From assembly GCF_030687535.1 (NCBI RefSeq), contig NZ_CP117437.1, forward strand, positions 1,881,501 through 1,945,500: DNA of 64,000 nt, written 5' to 3'. This DNA comes from Pseudomonas sp. FP2335 (GTDB lineage: Bacteria > Pseudomonadota > Gammaproteobacteria > Pseudomonadales > Pseudomonadaceae). A program made the position numbers and the translations under genes. Below, one piece after another: positions 53,354-62,621 of the stretch. The notes under the pieces are model-generated. The model saw only the letters and a list, made by a program, of their open reading frames with translations, was not told where the DNA came from and ran no database searches. How positions within the stretch are numbered: position 1 is the stretch's first letter; each line of letters opens with the position of its first letter.

Positions 53354-54644
53354 GGAAGAACTCCAGCATGGCGTCGGCGTTGACGCGGTAATTGAGGTTG
53401 CCGCAGTGGCCGCCCAGCGGGTAGACGGTCAAGCGATCGCCGAAGGTTTTACGCAGGAAACCCAGGTCGCCAGGGCCGAGGATCACGTCGTCGGCGTTGT
53501 GCATGACCGCGATTTTCTTGCTGTTGTGCAGGTAGTCCTTGAGGGCGTACAGGCTGACCTGGTCAACCAGTTGCAGCAGGCTGCCGCCGTCAGAGCGCGC
53601 GCGCCACATCGGGATCACTTGTTCGGTGAGGTAGCAGTCGAAGTCGCATTGCAGCGCACGCTTGAGGAACGGCGTGAGGCTGGTGCCTTCGGTGATCGGG
53701 TACTTCGGCGGGATGATCAGGCCGCGGCGGTTGATCAGGTCCGAGGTAAAGGCAATATCGGCCGCCGAGAAGCGGAACGAGGTGCCGATCAGCATGGCCA
53801 TCTGTTCGTTGGTCAGGTGCTGCTTGGATTGCTGGAAGTCGTAGAGCAGGGCGTCGTTGAGGTCGATATAGCCCTTTTGCTGGAAGTAACGGGTCAGCTT
53901 GCTCAGCACCAATTCATAAAAGGTGGTGGTGTTGTTGATGCCCTTCACCTCGGTCTGTACCAGCTTGTCGAGGTTGGTGATCGAGGTGTAGAGGTTGACC
54001 GGCGGGTTCAGCAACAGGACTTTCTTGAAGTTGAAGCTGCGACGGGTCTCGTCCAGTTTGGCCACGAACGCCGCGTCCAGGCCGCCGAGGCTGTAGCCGG
54101 TGAGGTAGAAGTCGGTCACCGGCAAGGAGGCGTTTTGCGCACGCACGGCTTGCATCACGCGGTACATGTCTTCGGCGTCTTCCTGGGTGATCCCCGGGGT
54201 GGCGAAGCGCGAGGCGGCGCTGATGAAGTCGAAGCTGGTCGGCGACGACAGCTGCACCACATGGTAGCCGGCTTGGTAATACAGTTTTTTCAGGTATTCG
54301 TTGATGCTGCTGTCAAACCGCGCACCCGTGCCGGCGATCAGGAAGATCAGCGGTGCGGCGCGGTCCTGCTTGGCGATGCGGTAGGTGAGCTTCTTTACCG
54401 GCCAGAAGTTGTCGGGCAGGCTGAATTCGCGCTCGGGACGCATCGTCAGGGTGTAGTCGGACTGGTTGATCTCGTCGTCGCTCGGCAGTTTTGGCCGAAG
54501 GTCGGGCGGGGTAGTGGCGATGGTCGCTTCAAACGGGTTGGTCAAAGGGTAGCCATAGCTGGCTTGGTCAATATCGACCGCCAGTGCTGACGCACTCAGA
54601 AAAAGGCTGCCCAAGAGGGCGGCACAGCGCAAGGAACGGAGCAT
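53346..54644 (-). CDS. Secreted alpha/beta hydrolase
   Basis: A 432-residue protein with a signal peptide (about residues 1-22, ending ALA) and an alpha/beta-hydrolase fold. The nucleophile elbow is GYSLGG, an oxyanion-type IAGTG lies earlier, and Asp and His candidates are in NADDVILG and LGGHCGN. It resembles Pseudomonas proteins sometimes named serine/threonine kinase, but no kinase motifs are seen. It is coupled with the MlaA-like gene by eight bases, suggesting a phospholipase-like partner in envelope lipid handling, which is inference. Confidence 0.82.
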   Translation of the reverse strand: MLRSLRCAALLGSLFLSASALAVDIDQASYGYPLTNPFEATIATTPPDLRPKLPSDDEINQSDYTLTMRPEREFSLPDNFWPVKKLTYRIAKQDRAAPLIFLIAGTGARFDSSINEYLKKLYYQAGYHVVQLSSPTSFDFISAASRFATPGITQEDAEDMYRVMQAVRAQNASLPVTDFYLTGYSLGGLDAAFVAKLDETRRSFNFKKVLLLNPPVNLYTSITNLDKLVQTEVKGINNTTTFYELVLSKLTRYFQQKGYIDLNDALLYDFQQSKQHLTNEQMAMLIGTSFRFSAADIAFTSDLINRRGLIIPPKYPITEGTSLTPFLKRALQCDFDCYLTEQVIPMWRARSDGGSLLQLVDQVSLYALKDYLHNSKKIAVMHNADDVILGPGDLGFLRKTFGDRLTVYPLGGHCGNLNYRVNADAMLEFFRG

Positions 54645-54881
54645 GACTAAATCCCTAAGAGGAAACGTGCTTAATGAAGTTCGCAGGCTATGACCACCGC
54701 GTTGTCGCCGAAGTGCCATCACTCGGCACGAAATGTCGGTAAATAACGTCGGAATCGGGGTAATAGTTGCCAGACGATACACTTTGCCACGCGTTGATGG
54801 ACACAAATTGTGTGTATGCGCCTTGCTAACGGCTGCCGGAGCATTAAGCTGAGCGCCGTTTTTGCCTATCGGAGTGCCCCC

Positions 54882-55250
54882 ATGTCCCGTCGTTTGCCGC
54901 TGATCCTGCTGCTTATTGCCCTGCCGCTATGGCTGGCCGCCAGTTATGGCGCGCGCTACGGTTTTATGGAGGATGGCAGCTGGGTGGGGATCTGCGCCGA
55001 CGAAGCCGGGCGCTGGGAGTGCCAGTTGCGTTCGAACCTGGGCTTGATGATCCACTTCAAGGTGCTGGGCTGGGTGGCGTTGGTGGCGTCGCTCGTCGCA
55101 TTTTTTGTGCCGGGTCGCGTGGGCTGGTGGCTGGCGTTGCTGGGGATGGTGTTCGGATTGCCGGCGCTGGCGTTGTACAACACCACGTTTGCGGTGTTTG
55201 CGCTGGTGATTGCGGGGTTGCGGTTGGTCAGGAAGCCTCGGGTTGCCTGA
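54882..55250 (+). CDS. Small inner-membrane protein of unknown function
   Basis: A 122-residue protein with three hydrophobic segments: residues about 6-22, 55-75 and 84-110. A short loop with two cysteines (VGICADEAGRWECQLRSN) lies between the first two helices and could form a periplasmic disulfide. No family recognised. It is preceded by GGAGTGCCCCC before the ATG, and followed by a REPIN. It is divergent from the hydrolase gene. Confidence 0.75.
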   Translation: MSRRLPLILLLIALPLWLAASYGARYGFMEDGSWVGICADEAGRWECQLRSNLGLMIHFKVLGWVALVASLVAFFVPGRVGWWLALLGMVFGLPALALYNTTFAVFALVIAGLRLVRKPRVA

Positions 55251-55259
55251 TAGGGTCCC

Positions 55260-55356
55260 ATCGCAGGCAAGCCAGCTCCCACGCTTGAGCACATTCCAAA
55301 AGATGTACTCGGTCAACTGTGGGAGCTGGCTTGTCGGGTCGCCGCATCGCTGCGAT
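55260..55356. repeat. Hybrid REPIN (GTGGGAGCT class)
   Basis: Left arm 55260-55282 is a standard inverted REP ending AGCCAGCTCCCAC. The right arm (55319-55356) starts GTGGGAGCTGGCTTG but then carries about 16 extra bases before CTGCGAT. It is therefore an imperfect, hybrid element between a membrane-protein gene and the GH17 gene. Confidence 0.8.
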
Positions 55357-55363
55357 AGCGGTC

Positions 55364-56917
55364 TTAAGCCTTGCGTACCCGCAAGCAGCGCCACAATGCC
55401 CCTACCATCAACACGCTGACCAGTGCCCAGCCCCAAGCCTGCTGGTTCATCAGCCCCTCACGGTACAACTGCGGCGCAACGCCGGCGCCGATGATGAAGG
55501 CCAGCAAGGCGATCTCCCGGCGCGGACCAGTGACCGGACGCAGCAGGTAAACCAACGCCGGCAACACCAGCGCCGCACTTGGGAAGCTGCGATAACGCGG
55601 GTCAAACACCAACGCCAGCATCATCACGGCCCCCGCAAAACCGGCAATCGCCACTAGCCAGCCCGCACGTTGCTCCAGCCAGTTGAACGCCCGTTCACGC
55701 CAACCGTCCCGGGCACTCAAGGCCAGGGCGGCGTGGGCCAGTACCAGCAGGTTCAGCAGCACCAGCAAGCCGGCCCACACCCATTCATCACCAAAGCGTG
55801 CAGTGACGCGGGTGAGTTCGGCCCACGTCCCGATGGAGCAGGCCGCCACCGCGCCCAGCAGCGGCAGGGCAAGCGCGGCACGCGCGCTGCGCACGCGGCC
55901 ACCCAGTGCCAATGTGCCCAGCAGGATCAGCCCGCCCACGCCCAGCCACAGCGGCCAGTACGGCACGTTGGTCACCGGCCCGGCGAGGATGCCCTTGTCC
56001 TGGCGGTCTGCATCGAACAGGCCCCAATAGCCACCTACGGCACCTTCACTGGCGCGTTTCCACGGCTGGTCAAACGCTTCGATCAGGTTGTAGTGCCAGC
56101 CATTGGCCTCGGCCATGGCTACAAAACCGCGCATGAATTTGGCCTCGTTGACCCGGCTCGGCACCGCGGTTTCACGCTGGCGGCCTTCGCTGGGCCAGCC
56201 GGTTTCGCCGATCAGCACATCCTTGGGCGCGAATTTGTTGCCAAAGGTCTGGCGCACATCGCCGACGTGCTTGAGCGCCTGGTCGATGCCGGACGGATCA
56301 TCTTCCCAATAGGGCAACAGGTGAATGGTGAGGAAGTCCACTGCCGGGGCGATTTGCGGGTGTTGCAGCCAGAATTCCCACACATCGGCGTAGGTCACCG
56401 GCTGCTTGATCTGGCTTTTGACGGTGTGGATCAGCGCCACCAACTGCTTGGCGGTGACTTCCTTGCGCAACAGCGCCTCGTTGCCAACGATCACCGCGGT
56501 GACGACATCAGGGTTGGCGTTGGCCGAGGCGATCAGTTCGTTGATTTCCTTTTCGGTCGCGACGGGATCACTGCTGACCCAGGCGCCCGCCATGACCTTC
56601 AAGCCATGCTTGCGCGCCATCTCTGGCAGGGCTTCCAGGCCGGTCATGGAGTAGGTGCGGATGCATTCAAAACGGGTGGCCAGCAAGGCGAGGTCCGCGT
56701 CCATGCGTTCGGGGCGCAGCTTGAACGGCTGGTCGAACGGTGATTGGTCCTTGTCGAACGGCGTATAGGACGCGCATTGCATCTTGTGGCTGGCGCTGGC
56801 CACATCCGGCAGCACCACGGGACGGCCGAGGCCATACCAGTAACCGATCAGGGCCAGCAGGCCGAGGATCAAGGCGAAGAAGTAGGGTAGGGCAGGGAAG
56901 CGGGCAGTCGCAGGCAT
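55364..56917 (-). CDS. GH17-family membrane glucan-active protein
   Basis: A 517-residue protein with an N-terminal membrane helix (about residues 8-28), a periplasmic glycoside hydrolase family 17 domain (about 45-320) and several C-terminal helices (about 340-510). Catalytic glutamates are in VIVGNEAL (acid/base) and VLIGETGWPSEG (nucleophile). Similar proteins in P. aeruginosa, associated with NdvB and periplasmic cyclic beta-1,3-glucans, act as glucanosyltransferases. It is monocistronic, and no ndvB-like glycosyltransferase is adjacent. Confidence 0.85.
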   Translation of the reverse strand: MPATARFPALPYFFALILGLLALIGYWYGLGRPVVLPDVASASHKMQCASYTPFDKDQSPFDQPFKLRPERMDADLALLATRFECIRTYSMTGLEALPEMARKHGLKVMAGAWVSSDPVATEKEINELIASANANPDVVTAVIVGNEALLRKEVTAKQLVALIHTVKSQIKQPVTYADVWEFWLQHPQIAPAVDFLTIHLLPYWEDDPSGIDQALKHVGDVRQTFGNKFAPKDVLIGETGWPSEGRQRETAVPSRVNEAKFMRGFVAMAEANGWHYNLIEAFDQPWKRASEGAVGGYWGLFDADRQDKGILAGPVTNVPYWPLWLGVGGLILLGTLALGGRVRSARAALALPLLGAVAACSIGTWAELTRVTARFGDEWVWAGLLVLLNLLVLAHAALALSARDGWRERAFNWLEQRAGWLVAIAGFAGAVMMLALVFDPRYRSFPSAALVLPALVYLLRPVTGPRREIALLAFIIGAGVAPQLYREGLMNQQAWGWALVSVLMVGALWRCLRVRKA

Positions 56918-57249
56918 GGTCGGCTTATCTGGGAGAGCAAAGGCGCGCATCTTACCCGGATTTGGCCGGTCCCAGTGGGGCCGCATGATTTTGACATGCA
57001 AAGTTCGGGCGGAATTTTGACGTCATTTCCTACAAAGCCTCCTGCTGGCGTTGTGATGTCGTTTCTTGCTTGGGTAAGGTCGCTGACAGAGCAGGTTCCA
57101 AGTCCCGACGGGTTGATGATCGAGGTGTCAGCACTCCACTGACGCCGCAGCAGCCGGATCGATGCGCGTGATGGGAGCGCGGCGCACCACATAACAACAG
57201 GTTGACGTCGCTCGGCATCCGCCGGGCGCAGCACTTTCGGGGAAGTACG
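56918..57249. other. Divergent intergenic region, GH17 / OpuAC
   Basis: No coding sequence is supported in this 332-base gap. A TTG at 57202 could extend the binding protein gene by 16 codons, but the signal-peptide start at 57250 is better. A TGACGTCA palindrome occurs near 57019, probably by chance. Both flanking genes must have their promoters here, but I see no clear -35/-10 pair. Confidence 0.45.
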
Positions 57250-58101
57250 ATGAAGATGCGACGACTCTTGGGCGCAGCTGCCACTCTGGTAGTTGCGATG
57301 AGCTCCACACTGGCCAGCGCCGACAGCAAAACCCTGAGCATCGGTTACGTGGACGGCTGGTCCGACAGCGTTGCCACCACCCACGTGGCGGCAGAGGTGA
57401 TCAAGGCCAAGCTCGGTTATGACGTGAAACTGCAAGCGGTCGCCACCGGGATCATGTGGCAGGGTGTGGCTACCGGCAAACTCGACGCCATGCTCTCCGC
57501 CTGGCTGCCAGTGACCCACGGTGAGTACTGGGCCAAGAACAAGGACAAGGTGGTCGACTACGGCCCCAACTTCAAGGATGCAAAAATCGGCCTGATCGTG
57601 CCGGAGTATGTGAAAGCCAAGTCCATCGAAGACCTCAAGACCGACACCACCTTCAAGAACAAGATCGTCGGCATCGACGCCGGTTCAGGCGTGATGCTCA
57701 AAACCGACGAAGCCATCAAGCAGTACGGCCTCGATTACAAACTGCAAGCCAGCTCGGGCGCAGCGATGATCGCCGAACTGACCCGCGCCGAAGACAAGCA
57801 GGAATCCATTGCGGTCACTGGTTGGGTGCCACATTGGATGTTTGCCAAGTGGAAACTGCGCTTCCTGGAAGATCCAAAAGGCGTTTATGGCGCTGCCGAG
57901 ACCGTCAACAGCATCGGCAGCAAGGGCCTGGAGGCGAAAGCGCCGGAAGTCGCGGCCTTCCTGAAGAAATTCCAGTGGGCCTCCAAGGATGAGATCGGCG
58001 AAGTCATGCTGGCAATCCAAGAGGGCGCCAAGCCCGATGCAGCAGCCAAGGATTGGGTAGCCAAGCACCCTGAGCGTGTTGCCGAGTGGACCGCTAAATA
58101 A
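57250..58101 (+). CDS. Glycine betaine/choline-type periplasmic binding protein (OpuAC family)
   Basis: A 283-residue periplasmic binding protein with a signal peptide (about residues 1-24) and the OpuAC fold. Features are IGYVDGWSDSVATTHVAAEVI, GIMWQGVATGKLDAMLSAWLP and VTGWVPHWMFAKWKLRFL, where aromatic residues form the quaternary-ammonium cage. It should bind glycine betaine, choline or a related compound. No ABC permease or ATPase gene is adjacent, so it must work with a transporter encoded elsewhere. A REPIN follows. Confidence 0.92.
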   Translation: MKMRRLLGAAATLVVAMSSTLASADSKTLSIGYVDGWSDSVATTHVAAEVIKAKLGYDVKLQAVATGIMWQGVATGKLDAMLSAWLPVTHGEYWAKNKDKVVDYGPNFKDAKIGLIVPEYVKAKSIEDLKTDTTFKNKIVGIDAGSGVMLKTDEAIKQYGLDYKLQASSGAAMIAELTRAEDKQESIAVTGWVPHWMFAKWKLRFLEDPKGVYGAAETVNSIGSKGLEAKAPEVAAFLKKFQWASKDEIGEVMLAIQEGAKPDAAAKDWVAKHPERVAEWTAK

Positions 58102-58139
58102 CCCTTCGCCTGTAGCAACAAGCACGCCGCCAACCTAAT

Positions 58140-58226
58140 GTGGGAGCGGGCTTGCCCGCGATTGCAGTGTGTCAGCCGATCGATTCGGTACTGACACGCC
58201 GCCTTCGCGGGCAAGCCCGCTCCCAC
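58140..58226. repeat. REPIN (GTGGGAGC class, GCCCGCGA variant)
   Basis: Inverted arms GTGGGAGCGGGCTTGCCCGC and its reverse complement (ends 58226), with a central 40-base region. The arm carries GCCCGCGA where other copies have GCTCGCGA, and both arms share the change, so it has been maintained as a pair. Confidence 0.9.
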
Positions 58227-58340
58227 ACTTATTTGACCCTTTGCAAATCCTCCAGCGTTCACGCAATCCCTCGCTACACTCGATCTAAGACTAAGGTCGT
58301 CTGGAACCTCTACGGCAGCCGCATACAGTGGATACGTTCC

Positions 58341-58378
58341 AAAATAATAAAAAAGCTGTGCTGCGAGGATAAAAACAA
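58341..58378 (+). promoter_or_regulatory. CA motifs overlapping the yjcH start
   Basis: AAAATAATAAAAAA (58341-58354) and AAAAACAA (58371-58378) both fit the AAnAAnAA pattern of Crc/Hfq targets. The second overlaps the ATG. They bracket the CGAGGA ribosome binding site. This is consistent with catabolite repression of acetate uptake. Confidence 0.6.
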
Positions 58379-58689
58379 TGAACGACAGCATTTACCTCTC
58401 GATTCAAAACAGCCCGCGTTTCAAGGAGCTGGTGAGAAAAAGGGAACGATTCGCCTGGATTCTCTCGGCGATCATGCTCGGGCTTTACTCCGCTTTCATC
58501 CTGTTGATCGCCTACGGGCCACAAGTGCTGGGGGCCAAGATCAGCCCCGGTTCCTCGATTACCTGGGGTATTCCCCTGGGCGTCGGGCTGATTGTGTCTG
58601 CCTTCGTCCTGACCGGCATCTACGTGCGCCGCGCCAATGGCGAATTCGACGACCTGAACAATGCGATTCTCAAGGAGGCTGCGCAATGA
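58378..58689 (+). CDS. yjcH: DUF485-family membrane protein YjcH
   Basis: A 103-residue inner-membrane protein with two helices (about residues 24-47 and 57-82) and the DUF485 signature [20 protein letters not shown]. It is the small partner of acetate permease ActP and is always encoded just upstream of it. The function is not defined; it may aid ActP assembly. GAGGA lies ten bases before the ATG. It overlaps actP by four bases (ATGA), so the two are co-translated. Confidence 0.93.
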   Translation: MNDSIYLSIQNSPRFKELVRKRERFAWILSAIMLGLYSAFILLIAYGPQVLGAKISPGSSITWGIPLGVGLIVSAFVLTGIYVRRANGEFDDLNNAILKEAAQ

Positions 58690-60344
58690 TCGGGCGTCTA
58701 CTGGCAGTATTCGTCGCTTCGCTGTTTGCTCCGGCCCTCTGGGCTGCGGACGCATTGACCGGTGAAGTGCACAAGCAACCCCTGAACGTGTCGGCCATCG
58801 TGATGTTTGTCGCGTTTGTCGGCGCCACCCTGTGCATCACCTACTGGGCGTCCAAGCGCAACAAATCGGCGGCCGACTACTATGCGGCCGGCGGCAAGAT
58901 CACCGGTTTCCAGAATGGCCTGGCGATTGCCGGTGACTACATGTCGGCGGCGTCCTTCCTGGGGATTTCCGCGCTGGTGTTCACCTCCGGCTACGATGGC
59001 CTGATCTACTCGATCGGTTTCCTGGTGGGCTGGCCGATCATTCTGTTCCTGATCGCCGAGCGCCTGCGTAACCTGGGCAAGTACACCTTTGCCGACGTGG
59101 CGTCCTACCGCCTCGGGCAAACCCAGATCCGCAGCCTGTCGGCCTGTGGCTCGCTGGTGGTGGTGGCGTTCTACCTGATCGCGCAGATGGTGGGTGCGGG
59201 CAAGCTGATCCAACTGCTGTTCGGCCTGGACTACCACGTTGCGGTGATCCTGGTGGGCATCCTGATGTGCATGTACGTGCTGTTCGGCGGCATGCTGGCG
59301 ACCACCTGGGTGCAGATCATCAAGGCAGTGCTGCTGCTGTCCGGTGCCTCGTTCATGGCGCTGATGGTGATGAAGCACGTCAACTTCGATTTCAACGTGC
59401 TGTTCTCCGAGGCGATCAAGGTTCACCCGAAAGGTGAAGCGATCATGAGTCCTGGCGGCTTGGTGAAAGACCCGATCTCGGCATTCTCCCTTGGCTTGGC
59501 ACTGATGTTCGGTACCGCCGGCCTGCCGCACATCCTGATGCGCTTCTTCACCGTAAGCGACGCCAAGGAAGCGCGTAAGAGCGTGCTGTACGCCACTGGT
59601 TTCATTGGCTACTTCTATATCCTGACCTTCATCATCGGCTTCGGCGCGATCCTGCTGGTCAGCACCAACCCGGCGTTCAAGGATGCAGCAGGCGCCTTGC
59701 TCGGTGGCAACAACATGGCGGCGGTGCACCTGGCCAACGCGGTGGGTGGCAGTATCTTCCTGGGCTTCATCTCGGCGGTGGCGTTCGCGACCATCCTCGC
59801 GGTGGTTGCCGGCCTGACCCTGGCCGGTGCGTCGGCGGTGTCCCATGACCTGTACGCCAGCGTGATCAAGAAAGGCAAGGCCAACGAGAAAGACGAGATT
59901 CGCGTGTCGAAGATCACCACCGTGGCCTTGGGTGTATTGGCGATCGGTCTGGGTATCCTGTTCGAAAGCCAGAACATCGCGTTCATGGTTGGCCTGGCGT
60001 TCTCCATTGCCGCCAGCTGTAACTTCCCGGTGTTGCTGCTTTCCATGTACTGGAAAAACCTCACCACCCGTGGCGCGATGATTGGCGGCTGGTTGGGCCT
60101 GGTCAGTGCCGTTGGCCTGATGATCCTCGGTCCGACCATCTGGGTCTCGATCCTGCACCATGAAAAAGCCATCTTCCCTTATGAGTACCCGGCGCTGTTC
60201 TCGATGGTCATTGCGTTCATCGGCATCTGGTTCTTCTCCATCACCGACAAGTCGGCGGCGGCAGAGAAGGAGCGTGCACTGTACTTCCCGCAGTTTGTGC
60301 GTTCGCAGACTGGCCTGGGGGCGAGTGGGGCGGTCAATCACTAA
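58686..60344 (+). CDS. actP: Cation/acetate symporter ActP
   Basis: A 552-residue solute:sodium symporter with thirteen to fourteen helices and a cleavable-looking N-terminus. Sequence features are [30 protein letters not shown] in helix 1, [28 protein letters not shown] in the middle, and [20 protein letters not shown]. It imports acetate and related short monocarboxylates for use by the glyoxylate shunt. It is the second gene of the yjcH-actP operon and is followed by a strong terminator. Confidence 0.95.
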   Translation: MIGRLLAVFVASLFAPALWAADALTGEVHKQPLNVSAIVMFVAFVGATLCITYWASKRNKSAADYYAAGGKITGFQNGLAIAGDYMSAASFLGISALVFTSGYDGLIYSIGFLVGWPIILFLIAERLRNLGKYTFADVASYRLGQTQIRSLSACGSLVVVAFYLIAQMVGAGKLIQLLFGLDYHVAVILVGILMCMYVLFGGMLATTWVQIIKAVLLLSGASFMALMVMKHVNFDFNVLFSEAIKVHPKGEAIMSPGGLVKDPISAFSLGLALMFGTAGLPHILMRFFTVSDAKEARKSVLYATGFIGYFYILTFIIGFGAILLVSTNPAFKDAAGALLGGNNMAAVHLANAVGGSIFLGFISAVAFATILAVVAGLTLAGASAVSHDLYASVIKKGKANEKDEIRVSKITTVALGVLAIGLGILFESQNIAFMVGLAFSIAASCNFPVLLLSMYWKNLTTRGAMIGGWLGLVSAVGLMILGPTIWVSILHHEKAIFPYEYPALFSMVIAFIGIWFFSITDKSAAAEKERALYFPQFVRSQTGLGASGAVNH

Positions 60345-60361
60345 GGTTGTAGCTGGATAGG

Positions 60362-60397
60362 AAAATGCCCCGGTCGCAAGGCCGGGGCATTTTTTTG
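60362..60397 (+). terminator. Rho-independent terminator of actP
   Basis: Stem AAAATGCCCCGG / CCGGGGCATTTT around an eight-base loop, followed by T7. It lies 18 bases after the actP stop. Confidence 0.95.
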
Positions 60398-60425
60398 TCT
60401 GGGGTTATGGGGTGTCTGGGCTGTC

Positions 60426-60513
60426 GCCATCGCAGGCAAGCCAGCTCCCACATTTGACTGAGTACATCCCTTGGAATGCAGTCGAATGTGGGAGCTGGCT
60501 TGCCTGCGATGGC
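60426..60513. repeat. REPIN (GTGGGAGCT class)
   Basis: Left arm ends GCCAGCTCCCACATT, right arm starts AATGTGGGAGCTGGCTTG. Near-perfect inverted arms of about 28 bases. It lies between the terminators of actP and gltA. Confidence 0.93.
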
Positions 60514-60534
60514 GATGGTGCCGGCGACACAAAC

Positions 60535-60563
60535 AAAAACGGCCTCCACTAAGGGAGGCCGTT
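60535..60563 (-). terminator. Rho-independent terminator of gltA
   Basis: Stem AACGGCCTCC / GGAGGCCGTT with a six-base loop; on the minus strand it is followed by TTTTTG. It lies 27 bases after the gltA stop. Confidence 0.92.
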
Positions 60564-60589
60564 CTCGATCCAGCTAAGCAGGTGAATGC

Positions 60590-61879
60590 TTACTTGCGAT
60601 CTTCCAGCTTGGTGATGTCACGCGACTCGTAGCCGGTGTACAGCTGGCGCGGGCGGCCAATCTTGTACGGGCTGGAGAGCATTTCTTTCCAGTGGGAGAT
60701 CCAGCCCACGGTCCGCGCCAGGGCGAAGATCACGGTGAACATGCTGGTTGGAATGCCGATCGCCTTCAGGATGATCCCCGAGTAGAAGTCGACGTTCGGG
60801 TACAGCGAGCGTTCGATGAAGTACGGGTCGGTCAGGGCGATCTCTTCCAGGCGCATGGCCAGTTCGAGTTGCGGATCGTTGTTGATGCCCAGTTCCTTCA
60901 ACACTTCGTCGCAGGTCTGCTTCATGACGGTGGCGCGTGGGTCGCGGTTCTTGTAGACCCGGTGACCGAAGCCCATCAACTTGAACGGATCGTTCTTGTC
61001 CTTGGCCTTGGCGATGAACTTGTCGATGTTCGAGACATCGCCGATTTCATCGAGCATGGTCAATACGGCTTCGTTCGCACCGCCGTGGGCAGGGCCCCAC
61101 AGTGCGGCGATGCCGGCGGCGATACAGGCGAACGGGTTGGCACCCGAGGAGCCTGCCAGGCGCACGGTGGAGGTCGATGCGTTCTGCTCGTGGTCGGCGT
61201 GGAGGATGAAGATCCGGTCCATGGCCTTGGCGAGCGTCGGGCTGATCGGTTTGATCTCGCACGGGGTGTTGAACATCATGTGCAGGAAGTTTTCCGCGTA
61301 CGTCAGGTCGTTGCGCGGGTACATCATGGGTTGACCCATGGAGTACTTGTAAACCATTGCGGCCAGGGTCGGCATCTTGGCAACCAGGCGGATCGCGGAA
61401 ATTTCGCGATGCTGCGGGTTATTGATGTCGAGGGAGTCGTGATAGAAGGCCGACAGGGCGCCGACCACACCGCACATGACGGCCATTGGGTGGGCGTCGC
61501 GACGGAAGCCATTGAAGAAGGTCTTCAACTGCTCGTGAACCATGGTGTGGTTCTTCACGGTGCTGACGAACTGGGCTTTCTGCTCGGCTGTTGGCAGTTC
61601 GCCATTTAGCAGCAGGTAGCAGGTTTCCAGGTAGTCCGATTTCTCGGCCAGTTGCTCGATCGGGTAGCCGCGATGCAGCAAAATGCCATTATCACCGTCG
61701 ATGTAGGTGATCTTCGACTCGCAAGAGGCGGTCGACATGAAGCCTGGGTCGAATGTAAAACGGCCCGTGGCCGTCAGGCCCCGTACGTCGATAACATCGG
61801 GACCAACGGTGCCGGTTAAAATGGGCAGCTCGACGGGGGCTGCGCCCTCGATGATCAACTGCGCTTTTTTGTCAGCCAT
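60590..61879 (-). CDS. gltA: Citrate synthase (type II)
   Basis: A 429-residue hexameric-type citrate synthase, condensing acetyl-CoA and oxaloacetate. The signature is [14 protein letters not shown]; catalytic residues include His in [15 protein letters not shown], His in the GHRVY motif and Asp in [10 protein letters not shown]. It has a zinc-free N-terminal extension as in gammaproteobacterial enzymes. It is divergent from sdhC with a 364-base control region. GGAGG lies upstream of the ATG. Confidence 0.97.
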   Translation of the reverse strand: MADKKAQLIIEGAAPVELPILTGTVGPDVIDVRGLTATGRFTFDPGFMSTASCESKITYIDGDNGILLHRGYPIEQLAEKSDYLETCYLLLNGELPTAEQKAQFVSTVKNHTMVHEQLKTFFNGFRRDAHPMAVMCGVVGALSAFYHDSLDINNPQHREISAIRLVAKMPTLAAMVYKYSMGQPMMYPRNDLTYAENFLHMMFNTPCEIKPISPTLAKAMDRIFILHADHEQNASTSTVRLAGSSGANPFACIAAGIAALWGPAHGGANEAVLTMLDEIGDVSNIDKFIAKAKDKNDPFKLMGFGHRVYKNRDPRATVMKQTCDEVLKELGINNDPQLELAMRLEEIALTDPYFIERSLYPNVDFYSGIILKAIGIPTSMFTVIFALARTVGWISHWKEMLSSPYKIGRPRQLYTGYESRDITKLEDRK

Positions 61880-61937
61880 GTGGCCTCCTATTTATGCTTC
61901 AAATCATCAGACAGACCCCCCACGCAGGGCCCGCACC

Positions 61938-61965
61938 ACTATATTGATATAAATCCAGATGTCAA
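61938..61965 (-). promoter_or_regulatory. gltA promoter with ANR-like site in the spacer
   Basis: On the minus strand, TTGACA (61965-61960) and TATAGT (61943-61938) are 16 bases apart. On the plus strand the spacer contains TTGATATAAATCCA (61944-61957), nine of ten matches to the TTGAT-N4-ATCAA pattern of ANR/Dnr. The leader to the gltA ATG is about 50 bases. Confidence 0.6.
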
Positions 61966-62079
61966 TTTGCCTAAAGTCTTGCACCAGAAGGCTTTAACCG
62001 TACTTTTTCCTCGAAATTGCCTGCCATTTACGCCTTTTATACCGCCAGCGCAATCAGCTATTAGGGTGAGGCAGGCGCG

Positions 62080-62108
62080 TTGTCATTAGTAACCTAACTG
62101 TCTATACT
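62080..62108 (+). promoter_or_regulatory. sdhC sigma-70 promoter
   Basis: TTGTCA (62080-62085), a 17-base spacer and TATACT (62103-62108). It is the best promoter-like sequence in the gap and would give a leader of about 130 bases before the sdhC GTG. Confidence 0.75.
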
Positions 62109-62243
62109 CGGCCACCGACCGCCAAGGGCTTTTGGGCTTGCTTTCATTGGGGGTCGCACTCCCTGGGTGGTGCTACCTGACCAGTGCACTCCCCTACAAC
62201 TTTGCCCTGATTGTTAGGGGCTCTTCAGTGTGAAAAAAAAGCC

Positions 62244-62621
62244 GTGAAGAATAGCCAACGACCTGTAAACCTAGACCTAAGGACCATCAAACTCCCCATC
62301 ACCGGCGTTACGTCGTTCCTGCACCGTGTTTCCGGCATCATCCTGTTCCTGGGCTTGGGCATCATGCTTTACGCATTGAGCAAATCCCTGGGTTCCGAGG
62401 AAGGTTACGCCGAGGTGAAGGCATGCTTGACCAGCCCGCTGGCCAAGTTCGTAGCATGGGGCCTCCTGTCCGCTCTGCTGTATCACCTGGTAGCCGGTGT
62501 GCGCCACTTGATCATGGATGCGGGTATCGGTGAGACGCTGGAAGGCGGCCGCCTGGGCTCGAAAATCATCATCGCCATTTCCGTGGTGCTGATCGTTCTG
62601 GCAGGAGTTTGGATATGGTAA
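62244..62621 (+). CDS. sdhC: Succinate dehydrogenase cytochrome b556 subunit
   Basis: A 125-residue inner-membrane subunit with three helices. SRPVNLDLRTIKLPITG-type N-terminus (here MKNSQRPVNLDLRTIKLP) and HRVSGIILFLGL are typical of SdhC, and a haem ligand histidine lies in YHLVAGVRHLIMD. It anchors SdhAB and forms the quinone site. The start is GTG, preceded by a purine-rich stretch; upstream GTG and ATG codons are alternatives. It overlaps sdhD by seven bases. Confidence 0.95.
   Translation: MKNSQRPVNLDLRTIKLPITGVTSFLHRVSGIILFLGLGIMLYALSKSLGSEEGYAEVKACLTSPLAKFVAWGLLSALLYHLVAGVRHLIMDAGIGETLEGGRLGSKIIIAISVVLIVLAGVWIW

Larger units (their letters stand above)
61880..62243. other. gltA-sdhC divergent control region
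   Basis: This 364-base gap has no gene but holds a divergent pair of promoters (annotated separately). The sdhC leader after its promoter is about 130 bases and contains small inverted segments such as CCAAGGGC and GCCCTTGG-like pieces. It could be a target for small RNAs. Confidence 0.55.

Noticed and set aside
57016..57023. A TGACGTCA palindrome upstream of the OpuAC gene
   Set aside because: Only 8 bases long and single-copy in the gap; expected by chance at this frequency.
58698..60341. A 547-codon open frame on the minus strand opposite actP
   Set aside because: Pure shadow of actP; the composition is hydrophilic with many His, Gln and Arg and no recognisable motif.
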